DNA from: Aphelocoma coerulescens
Lineage: Eukaryota; Chordata; Aves; Passeriformes; Corvidae
Assembly: GCF_041296385.1 (NCBI RefSeq)
Contig: NW_027183949.1
Location: forward strand, 966,501-1,030,500
DNA length: 64,000 nt
Direction: 5' to 3'
Positions 54,831 through 64,000 of the stretch are shown here, in pieces. The notes beneath the pieces were generated by a model. The model did not search any database and was not told the DNA's origin. It worked only from the letters and a program-made list of their open reading frames with translations. Numbering within the stretch: the stretch's first letter is position 1; every line of letters begins with the position of its first letter. The translations under genes and the position numbers were made by a program.

Positions 54831-55539
54831 ATATGAAAAACCCAGCAGTCTTACTCACTTTATTTTTCGCAGTAACAGACAAAGCATTCCACGTCCTAGC
54901 GTCAGCAAACCCTATAAAAACAGCCACTTTCATCCCTTCCTCCTTCATCTGTTGTATACAATCTCCCACAGTTTCCCAGCGATGCTGGGGTCCTGGCCAG
55001 TCCTTTTCTGTAGCGTATTTAGTCTTATATCCCTGAGCAGCCAAAGCTAACAAATGGGTATTTGGAGCATTATTTCACAATGTCATTATATACATGTGAA
55101 AACATAAACATCGATTTTTATTATATTTTATTATGAACATGTAGATCATTATTTTTTGTTATTATTCTCGTTGTTATTATTTCCTTTGCTCAAACAAATC
55201 CAAGCTCAAGATTAAAAACTTCTTCTGTTGCTCCATGTGGGAGCGTTTCAACAACAATCGTTCCTTCTGTTGGTGCTGTTTCCGAGATGCTGTTAACAAA
55301 ATTCACCCTCATCTTCCCAAACCCACAAGTTCTTTTCCTTTTTCTATATGCAATTTTGGGATGCATTTTAATACATCCAGTGCTTCAGCTTCTTTCAATT
55401 GACGTCCTCATTGCTCGCACGGAGCTCCGACCTCAGCCCACGCCACAGCCAGCAAACCCTAGGGAAGGTCTTCCCATGCGGGAATTTTGGATGGGACCGA
55501 TTCCTTACACTTACATTTAAAAAGCAGCATTTTGTTGTG
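54831..55539 (-). other. Internal 5' part of the minus-strand ERV, unassigned
   Basis: 54830-55053 holds an open frame (MLALAAQGYKTKYATEKDW...) not assigned to a retroviral domain. 55080-55540 is AT-rich leader-like sequence with an AATGAGGACGTC block. gag, protease and RT have been deleted. Confidence 0.4.
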
Positions 55540-55558
55540 ATCCAGCCAGACTATACCA
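55540..55558 (-). other. Candidate primer binding site of the minus-strand ERV
   Basis: TGGTATAGTCTGGCTGGAT begins a few bases after the LTR end on the minus strand. The primer tRNA was not identified. Confidence 0.35.
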
Positions 55559-55562
55559 AATT

Positions 55563-56187
55563 TGTTTTACCAGTGGGCAGGGTCAGCACCAAAGACATAG
55601 ACACCAACTCAAGGAATCAGCGTCATTTACTGTAGTTCAAAGCAGCAAAGAATCACAAAAGGAGAAGCTCAGCAATGCACCCAATCATCCCTACCAAAGA
55701 TTGCCCGTAGTGATTAAGAAAGAGACAGCAGCAGTTACCCTCAGACTTTACCATCACCCAGAGCCACCCATCAGCTGGGGGAAGCTGTCACAGCCAAGGA
55801 CTGGAGAGCCATTCCCGGACACTGGGAGTTCCTGCAGGTGCCTCCACCCACAGGTGAGGCTTCCAACCTCCCTGTGAGAGGGCCCACCTTTGATAGTGTT
55901 GAACTAACAAACCGACAGCACTTCTAGCGTGGGAACATCTGGTTTCATTCTCCCGTTTGTTTCTCCCAAAGCCTGGCCAGGGCTCAAGGAGGAAGCAAGG
56001 GAGTTGACTTGGACCATACAGCCCCAAACAAGGCCAGATGTCAGATTTCATGGCCCTGTCCAGCTTCCAAATACAGAAAGGTCAATCCATGTTTCACTAA
56101 TGGGTGGATACATCTATCAGAGCGCTCATGACCGTGCGCATTTCATGAATGAGCAAGTTCAAAGATAACCTTTGCTTGGAAGCTTCT
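55563..56187 (-). repeat. 5' LTR of the minus-strand ERV with dUTPase
   Basis: Partner of 52597-53197. Ends CCACTGGTAAAACA on the minus strand just before the candidate primer site. The high-coordinate boundary is approximate. Confidence 0.8.
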
Positions 56188-56189
56188 GA

Positions 56190-57575
56190 TGGTGCCCCAA
56201 GCCCCAGGACTGGAGGGACCCCTTGGCTGCGGGGCTGGGAGGGAGGGAGCTGCCCCTTGTTCTCACTCTGCCTCACGCAAAGCTGGGCCGCTCACAAGTG
56301 GGGCAGCACAGCAAACAGGCAGCCTGCCAGTCTCTTCCATCCTCGTCTCTTGAGATTTTTCACCTTTCAGCTTAGGGTCTACAAAGGCAACTGCTTTTGG
56401 TCCCGCTGTGTATCCCCACGTACAGCAATGCTGCTGAATCCGTCTGTAGCACAGCAGCAGGGGAAAGGCCTCAGCCCTTCAGGGTCAGGAGCTGCCGGGC
56501 TCTGCCTGAGCAGCTCAGCCAGCAGGAAGGGAGCTGCTCCACACGGCAACGAGGAGCAAAGCACTGCAGCACCTCCTGCTTGGGCAGAGCCCAAATTCGG
56601 TGCGGGAATAACAGAGTTCTTCTCGTGCCCTGGTGCATCAGCACTGCAGGTGCTGTGCCCGCAAGCACATGGTTCGAGATCTGCAAAAGAATTCTGCAAC
56701 TCTTGACTGGGTCAGGATGTCACCAGTGCTAAACTCCACTTTAGTCCAAAGCAACCCCTTTACACCTCTGCTGGTGTCTGCTAGATTTTTTCTTCAGGGT
56801 ATCCAGACAAAAGTAAACAGAGGAGAAGCCTACATTTTCATTGTTGAGCAGAAATGTATCTCATTTTGCTGTACAATCCTTTTTTAAGACGTGTTATCTC
56901 TTTAAAAAAAAAAAATTAGAAAAAAGAAAAACCAGAAAAAATATGAAAGAGAAAAAACCAAATGTGTAGTGAAAAATCTTCTGTAACTTTGGATTAAGAG
57001 GTAACTGATCTTTTTAAAAAGAGAACAAAGTTATTTACTTTGCAAATGTGCTGATGGCATGGATCCATCTCACTGACCTCAGCATCCTTTTTTAAGTATT
57101 TTGCGTTTTGCTGTCAATATTAAGTTATTTTAAATTGTGGTTGAAGCAATAGGAAATTGAAATATGGATTGTGCATGACCGTGTCTTGAGTGTAAAAATA
57201 TTGCGGTTTGAAACTTGGACCTAAAGTATTGCAAATAAAAGTTATAAATACCAATGGATTGTGTGACAGCAGCTTTTCCTCTAGGATGTGCAGCATCAGA
57301 AAGACTTCATCAGTGTGGCTGTGGGTGCTTTTAGCTTTGTCCTGTGCCACTCTATGATGACATGAAACAGGACTTCACCTGCCACCAGCCCAGGCCACCC
57401 TTTGCCACCCCAGCTCCTTGGAGCTTGGACAAGCAGACACAAAGTCTTTCTGCTGCTTCCCCCTTTTGCACAAATGCACAGAGAGCTGGGATTTTTCCAG
57501 GTCTCGTGTCTCCACGATGAATACGGTGAGTTACACAGATGCTTGTCAGCTCCACTTCCTGCCTAGAAATCTTGA
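56190..57575. other. No gene recognised
   Basis: GC-moderate to 56.7 kb, then AT-rich with A and T runs at 56905-57240. Short frames only. Confidence 0.35.
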
Positions 57576-58879
57576 AACTGCTTCTAAATGCTGCTCACTT
57601 CAGCTCTTGGACACCTACTCCCACAGGGCCGGGAAAAAAATGCCCCTGACGCCAGCTTACAAGGTGAGTTACGCCAAAGAGGGCTATGTGGGAAATCTCT
57701 ATCCCTGCCTATCCTTTTAAGAGATCTGTGCCTTGTATCTAAAGGAAGGAATGTGCAAGCAACGTGACTGACACTTTCGCTCTCCGTGTTCGTTCCGCAG
57801 CCACGGGTACAAAGACATTATGGGAACCCTTGTGCAGCCAGAGCCTTCCGTCCCTGCAGAAGGGAGCGCGGCGGGTGGGGGCGGTTGGCGGGCAGCGAGC
57901 CCCGGACAGCGGGCGAGATCCGGCTCCACACCTGCCAGGCCCTGCTAAGGCTCCATGCCGGCTCCTCTGCAACAGCAAAGACCTTCAGCCGTGTCACTGC
58001 CCAGAGGGGCAGTGCTGGCCCGGCCGCACAGCTCCTTTTCCCCACAAGTTGCAGGAGATGAGAACGCAACACTTGCAAACACCGACTGCGAGCCACAGCG
58101 CCGGCTGCGCACCATGAACCTCAGCTCTGGGACCACTGTCTGCCCCAAGCTCCGGGGGATGCAGTGGGAGCCGGGCTGGGCTCTGCCCTGGGGCCATCCT
58201 CCAGGGACAGCTGCAAACAGGGAGCATTTAGTTGCCACCAAGAGCCCAGCCACGCGTGGAGGGGAGCCGGTGCAGGTGCGGCCTGCGCTGTTGCCTGCTG
58301 TGCTCTGGGGCTGCTGCTCCCCGCAGAGGGAACTGCACTGGCGTGCCAGAGGAGACAAAGAAGCTTCAGCTTAAGCCAAACTGAGCTGGGTGGCTGGGCT
58401 GGCAGGAGTGGGGAGGGTCAAGGGCATTCACAGAGCTCATCCTGCTGGAAGGACGAGGAAAAGGGGCAGTGGGAAGCTAACAGTGAGGAGAGCTGAGGCC
58501 TGGAGGGCAGCTCTTGAATGACACTCAGGTCTCACCGGACCTCTGAGACATTGCTGTTCTTCTGCCAGTGACAGGATGAGTCCCTAAACCTGGGGCTCGC
58601 TCCTCCTCGTGGTCAAAGGCATCAAGGAAGGCTACAGTGCGACAGAGACTGCCCTGAGCTGGCAACTCACTGGGGGAAAAGAGGGAGCACTTGTGAAGTA
58701 AAAGGCAGGCGGGGCAGAGAACTGTTCAGAGAAGGGCTGAGCTAAAGCTTGAGCAAGCTGAGAAATGCCATTTGGGGTCATCCCAGATTGATTTCATTTC
58801 ACAAGTTATTGAACAAGTTTATTTTGGGGGCGGGGGGGGTGTCATGTTTTCCCCTGGAGGCGTGCACTCTGCAGGCTTG

Positions 58880-60160
58880 AGCTGCGTTGCCGAAATGCTC
58901 GAGCACGTCTCTGCTGCGGCTCACACCGGTTCTTCTTTGGCTTCTTCCGGCCCGGTGCTGAGCCGCAGCAGAGCCCTGGCGGAGCCCAGAGCAGCCTCAG
59001 CATCCACAGAGCCCGGCTGCAAGGAGAGAAAGCAGAAACCGCCCGTCACTTGAAGGCTGCTGTCCCCCTTGTCCCAGCCGCCCGCGGTGCCCAGGCCGTG
59101 CTGGCTGTGCTCAGAGCGGTGCCCGAAGCCGCCCGTCACTGCTGCCTTTGGCAGGAGAGCAGGATGGCAGGACACGTGCCACCGCCCGCAGCCAGCCATG
59201 GCAGATCCACCTCCTCAGCAGCTGCCCATTGGGATGCTCCTGTGCTCGCTGCCATCTCCCAAAAGCCCTTATCCCAGCCGTGCCAAGAAGACGGGGACCC
59301 ACCGCACGCCACCCGCCGCCGGAAGAAAAGCTGCTCCCAAGCGATGTCCTCGGCCTTCTCCAAGGCCCCGTCCCATCCACGCTGCAGCTGGTCCCAAGCA
59401 CTTCCCGATCCAGACTGGACACCACCTACAACACTTCCTTTAAGGGAAACAAACAACAAATTAATGAAAAGGGATTACAGACAAAAAGGAGAAACAAGAA
59501 AAAAGGTAAAAAGTCTTCTCTCTGTTGGGGGCCTGAGGAAGGCCCAACCTTCCCTACATGCTGGGGAAAAACCCACCCTCGGGCGAGGGAAGCCCACGCT
59601 TTCTCCCCTCCCCCCCGCACTGACCCCCAACAGGCACAGCGAGCCCAAAGCAAACAAGCCGAGTGGAGCAGCCCAAGCCCTTCCTTTCCTGCAAAACAAA
59701 GCAGCCCGTGCACAGCTCCTGGAGTGCCACCTCTGCTCCTGCCATGGGGGCTTGTTTGTGTCGGGCTGGCTGCCCCAGCCCCAGCCCCAGGAACAGTGGG
59801 CGGTGGGGGCTGTTGGCAGGGCCAGGAGCCGACTCCCATTTCCTAAGCACCCCAGCCCATCCCGCCCGCCCTGCCGAAAAGCAGCTTGGCAGCCGGCTGA
59901 AGAATTAGTTGCATCCGCCCCAGCAAAGGGGGGAACCTTTGCTTCCCGGCCAGGCTGTGCAATGCCCAAATCTGGGAGCATCCCCCTGGCTGTGGACTCA
60001 TCTGTAAATTCGCTGTGGAGCCTGGCTTTGAAGAAGGTGCCAGAATCGAAGCCCATCATCTTCAGCTTGCCGGTGGCCAGGTGGAGGAAGAGCTTGCCAT
60101 CCTTGACGTCATCCTCCATGTCTCCAGCAGCAGCAGGAGTACAGCTTCTCCAGGGGCTCC
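58880..60160 (-). pseudogene. PIM-like kinase 3' relic, copy B
   Basis: Counterpart of the relic in copy A: GKLFLHLATGKLKMMGF, DSGTFFKARL and HSEFTDES near 60110-59990, in one frame here. The catalytic-loop His-Arg and the DFG Asp-Phe order are lost (GFDSG in place of DFGSG). Presence in both copies shows the relic predates the duplication. Confidence 0.5.
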
Positions 60161-60443
60161 TTCTTCCCTGCGGCTGAGAGCAGGCTGTCAGTGCCCCGCC
60201 CAGGGCCCCGGCTGTCAGTGAAGCAGGACAAGCAAAAGCAGCTTGCACGGCAGCCACCAGTGCTGGGAAGAGCAGCTCAGCGCCAGCACAAGGGCTGCGG
60301 GTCCCCATCTGACGACCCCTGCGCAGCAATACAGGCAGGGCAAAAAAGCCTGCGTTTCTTGGCTTCTTCTGGCCAAGGCACGTGTGGAGCTGTAACTTAC
60401 CGGCTCCCTGGATCAAAGTGTGCCTGTGGCTCTCTCCCTTCTT

Positions 60444-62963
60444 CTATGGATGATGAATATCCTGCAGCCAAGGATCACACGACAGGTCTTCTAATGAGGG
60501 CCTGTCCAAGGAGTGCAGGGACAGACACCATCTGATCAGTTCCTTGCAGTCTGTGGGGAGAAACCAGAAAGCGCCGGTCAGTTGCAGAAGGCTCCTGTCC
60601 GCTTTGCCCCACTATTGCCATGCCCAGGCCATGCCATGGGGGCTCCGAGCTGTGCCTGAACTTTCCCATCCATTCTTTGTTTTGGAGGAGAGCAGGAGAG
60701 CGAGGCATGTGCCACCTCCTCGGCAGCTGCCAGAGCGGGATGCTCATGAGCCCGCTGCTGTCTCCCAGTACTGCTATTCCCCCCGTGCCGCAGGGATGAG
60801 CATGCACCTTGAGAGAGCCGTTCTGGGAGCGACAGCTGGCCCCAGCTGATGTTCCGGCCCTTCGGGAACGGGTGCCGCCCGCAGACCATCTGGTGCAGCA
60901 CGATGCCCAGGGACCAGACGGTAGCTGCCTCGCCGTAGTACCAGCCAAAATGGGTCCATTCCGGGGGGCTGTACGCTGGTGTTCCTACGGAATAGAGAGG
61001 CACTTCATTAGCGGGATGCTGCCTGCTCCCGGAGCCTCGCCCCAGCATCCCTGGGCACGCGGGGGCTGCACCAGCGGCACACGGCATGACCCGCTGCCCT
61101 CTCGCCAGCGCCTGTGACTTGTGGACAAACTGGGGGTTGTAAAAGAAGCCACCGGTGTCACAAGAGGGCAGCGGAAGCCCTGGCAAGGCTAAAGCATTCC
61201 ATGCAAAGGGAAAACCCGCTCAGTGCCGGGGGTGGGAAAACCATGCCTTCACCCTCCCTGCCTGCATTGCCCCAAAAAAACATTCTGAAGCCAAGGCAAA
61301 CAAGGCGAGCTGAGCAGTCCAAGCCGGTTCTTGCCTGCACACCAAACCGGCGGGTGCACAGCTTCTGGCCCCCCCCCCTCTGCTACCCCCACCCACGGGT
61401 GTGTTTTTGTCACACTGGCTGCCCCAGCCCCAGCGCCAGTCCTGGGCAGAGTGGCTGGCGAAGGCTGCCAGCAGGGCTGGAAGATGGCCCCCCGGCCACC
61501 CGCACTCAAAAGCAACTGGGCTGAAAACTCGGTCCCATGACTGGCATCAAAAGGGAGAATCCCCGCTGCCACAGCCAGGTTGGGCCGCGAGATGCCGGCA
61601 CCGGGAGCCTACCCTGGTGAGGACTCACCTGCAAAGCTGGTGTAGGCTGTGTCTTGCAGGTAGGTGCCGCAGCCAAAGTCAATCAATTTGGCCTGGCCCG
61701 TGGCCAGGTCAACCAGGATGTTCTCTGGTTTCAGGTCCCTGTGAAGGACCCCGCAGCTGGTGCAGTGCCGCACGGCCTCCAGGACCTGGCGGAACAGCTC
61801 CCGTGCCACCTCCTCTGACAGGAAGCCCCGCGCTCGAATGAAATGGAGCAGGTCCTGAGACTGCTCCGGCCGCTCCATCACCAGCACCACGTTGCTGGGG
61901 AGCTCGAGCCACTCGAGGAGCTGCACCACACCAGGGAAGCCGGTGGACACCTTGTCCAGCAGCACGACCTCGAGTGGTGCGCTGGTGCCGTTGGGCTGCG
62001 GGAGGAGCACGATGCCGTCAGTGGGGCTGATGCCGTGCCAGGGCTCGGGAAGCCCTCGCCCAGCCCGGGATGCTCTGCGCCCTCCGCTGCCCCCACGCCC
62101 GCTCTCCCCCGAGGCGTCCTGGCGCCTTCCACCCTCCCGGGCCTCGGCTCATCCCCGCCCGTCATGCCCCGCCTTCTCCCGCTGCCCACCACCCCCACCC
62201 CTACCCCCCCCGCTCACTCACCAGCTCGCCCCAATGACGGATGCGGGTCCGTGGCACCCATTTGATGGCCACCTGCAAGCCAAGGGGAGCAGCGGGCTGA
62301 GCTCGCCGCCCGCCCTGCCGAGCCCCATCCTCCTTCTCCTGCGCCCTCCTTTGCCCCCCGCCTCCTGCGCCCGCCGCCGGCCCCGCCACTCACCGGGGCG
62401 CCGTCCGAGAGCCGCGTGGCCGCGAAGACGCTGCCGAAGCCGCCGCGCCCCAGCAGCGAACCCTCCAGGTAGCGCTCCCTCAGGCCCTGCAGCGCATTCC
62501 CTGCCGGCGAGACGCGGCTGTCAGCGCTCGGCCCGGGGCCAGAAACGGCCGCCGGGCGCTCCTCAACCGCCCCGGGCCGGGTATCCCCAGATGTTGCCTC
62601 TTTCGAAGGGGACACCGGCGGCTCGGGGGCGGGGGCCGCGCTGCCGAGCGGAAGAGCTCGGACCGGGGAAGACGCCGCGGACGCGGCGGGAGCGGCCGCG
62701 CCGTCTGTCTCCTCGGCGGGTCCCGGGAGGGGCCGGGGCCGGGGCCGGGGCCGGGGCCGGGGCCGGGGCCGGGGCCGGTCCAGCCGGGGCCGGGCCAGCC
62801 GGAGCCAGAGGCTAACAGTGCTGCCCAAGAGGCAGGCACTGATGCCCGCCCAGCGGCGCCACCGCCAGTAGGGCAAGAGCCGGGCGGAGGCGAGACCGCG
62901 GCGGGACGCCCGGGGGCGGGGAGGGCGCAGCCCCGCCCGGGGCCGGGGGCGGGCCGGGCGCAT
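60444..62963 (-). CDS. PIM1-like: PIM1-like serine/threonine kinase, copy B (five exons)
   Basis: Minus-strand exons 62394-62963, 62222-62272, 61629-61995, 60808-60984 and 60444-60550 join in frame into 423 residues. [12 protein letters not shown] (Lys194), ERPEQSQDL hinge, HRDLKPEN (Asp294), DFG (Asp313), YSPPEW and a C-terminus with [11 protein letters not shown] and DPWLQDI are all intact. Exon 2-5 lengths equal those of copy A, and phases agree (0, 0, 1, 1). The N-terminal extension holds a hydrophobic Trp/Leu segment at about 33-55 and an Arg-Pro dipeptide run from a GGCCGG repeat. Substitutions between the copies (for example HRDL against HRDI, WYYGEA against WYHGEA) are mostly conservative, which suggests both have been under constraint. 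The upstream frame is also open, so the start is chosen by similarity to copy A. Confidence 0.88.
62722..62778. repeat. (GGCCGG)n hexamer tract inside kinase copy B exon 1
   Basis: GGGGCCGGGGCCGG units encode Arg-Pro dipeptides on the minus strand. The matching tract in copy A (38665-38705) is shorter, and it contributes to the exon 1 length difference. Confidence 0.85.
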
Positions 62964-63124
62964 GGCCCGGCCTGGCATGGGGAGAGGGAGGCCGCGGAAG
63001 GGGCGGAGGGGGTGGAGCACTGAAGGGAGAGCGGGACAGGGGATGCGGGACACTGGGAGAAGGAGAGGAGGAACAGGAGAAGGAACGCAGAGGGTCTGGA
63101 GAACCGCTGCTCTTGTATTGCTCT

Positions 63125-63180
63125 TCTGCTGCTGCCGCTGCTGCCGCTGCTGCTGCTGCCGCCGCTGCCGCCGAAGCGCT
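63125..63180. repeat. CTG/CCG triplet tract upstream of kinase copy B
   Basis: CTGCTGCCGCTGCTGCCG wording matching 39030-39087. Length and interruptions differ between the copies. Confidence 0.75.
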
Positions 63181-63346
63181 GGGAGCGTTGGTCCGCGTGT
63201 CCGTGTGTCTGTTGCCCGGGTGTCCGTTTTTGCCCCGCGCGCCCCGCGGCCGAGCCCCGCGCGCCCCGGGCCAGCACGGGCCGCTCCGGGGCCGAAGCGG
63301 AGTCCCGGAGCATCTCTTCCTCCCGCAGCCGCGCCAAACGCACCGT

Positions 63347-64000
63347 CTTGTTTAGCTTCTTCTTCACCAGATTGTAACTCTTCCTTGCGGCAGTCTTGCA
63401 ACTTGCCCCTGCTGCTGCTGGCTCGCCCCGCGCCGCGGTCTCTTGCTCGCGAGCAACCAAAGCGCTGTCCGCGCTTTTCGCCTGGAGCAGAGCAAAGTGC
63501 TGAATGAGGAGCCTGCCAGCGCCAGGCAGAGGCAGCCCCGTGGGAGGGCAGAGCAGGACGTGAGGAGGGAGACGTGCAGCCCCTGCGCGGTGCAGCGCTG
63601 CTCCCCGGCCGCTCGGCGTGGGCAGTGCGAGCGGCGGGGCCGTGCCCGGCGCGGTGCCCTCGTCGGCAGGGCTGTTGCTGTTTTCTTGTCCGGTTTCAGG
63701 TGAAAATCGGAGACTGCCGATAGGAGGCTTCAAATAAAAGAGTGGAAACACTCTTTTTGCTGAGTTCTGATGCCGGTCCAATAGAGCAGCTAAGCTCTCA
63801 GCTGTTTGCCTCCTCCCTGCCAATCCAGCACTTTCAGCCTGGAACAAAGGCCCTCTCTGCAAAGAAACTGCTGGCTGGTTTCCTTCTCCTGCTGTTCATT
63901 GACACAGGTAGAAAAGCAGACTAGTTTGGATGCTGAGTCTGTCCAAACGGACAGTGAGCTTTGCCATGTGAAGCCAAGACACGGAGTCTTGAGCCCTGCG
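63347..64000. other. No gene recognised
   Basis: Sequence beyond the duplication breakpoint. GC-rich to about 63.66 kb, then mixed. CTTCAAATAAAAGAG near 63728 is a plus-strand AATAAA without an identified gene. Confidence 0.35.

Larger units (their letters stand above)
57580..63346. repeat. Segmental duplication copy B (about 5.8 kb)
   Basis: Direct-orientation partner of 33507-39262. Exon lengths and splice phases of the enclosed kinase gene are conserved exactly except in exon 1 (570 against 555 bases). Confidence 0.85.

Overview
This is a vertebrate genomic window, almost certainly from a songbird (passerine). The evidence is: two intron-containing PIM1-like kinase genes in tandem, a family known to be expanded in zebra finch; a C2H2 zinc-finger exon of the kind that is multicopy in passerines; an OR14-type olfactory receptor (the family expanded in birds); an MHC class II beta transmembrane exon with a class II type promoter module nearby; a CR1 fragment; and many endogenous retroviruses (ERVs) and GC-rich minisatellites, as on avian microchromosomes. 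Nothing is prokaryotic: genes are split by GT-AG introns and there are no operons.

Layout. 0-5 kb: a compact seven-part locus encoding a secreted NIDO-domain (alpha-tectorin-like) protein, buried in CCCAGT/ACTGGGA/GGGGACAT minisatellites and followed by a degenerate telomere-like tract. 6.5-17.5 kb: nested ERVs. A minus-strand class I (gamma-type) ERV with pol and env remnants is split by a 7.0 kb plus-strand class II ERV (gag, dUTPase-protease, RT, RNase H, integrase, no env, paired LTRs, tRNA-Trp-type primer site). 17.5-25 kb: CA and CCTTG simple repeats, degenerate repeats, a solo LTR, and ~180-bp and 38-bp tandem repeats. 26-27 kb: a decayed zinc-finger exon. 28-31 kb: LTR fragments and a GC-rich block. 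31.8-33.2 kb: ATGGG and GGAA satellites.

33.5-39.3 kb and 57.6-63.3 kb: two direct copies of a ~5.8 kb segment. Each carries an intact five-exon PIM-like serine/threonine kinase on the minus strand, plus a decayed second PIM-like fragment downstream of it. Between the copies lie a CR1 fragment, an isolated class II SXY promoter module facing an MHC class II beta 3' end on the other strand, 38-bp repeat arrays, an inverted copy of the 22-25 kb block, an olfactory receptor whose third membrane helix has been inflated by a pyrimidine microsatellite, and a 3.6 kb minus-strand ERV with paired LTRs whose gene order is integrase, dUTPase, env.

The cellular genes do not form one pathway; the picture is a rapidly rearranging, repeat-driven multigene neighbourhood. 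The best-supported functional genes are the two PIM-like kinases and the NIDO-domain gene. All ERVs are broken by stops, frameshifts and deletions. Calls were made by reading; identities, copy numbers and species were not computed or searched.
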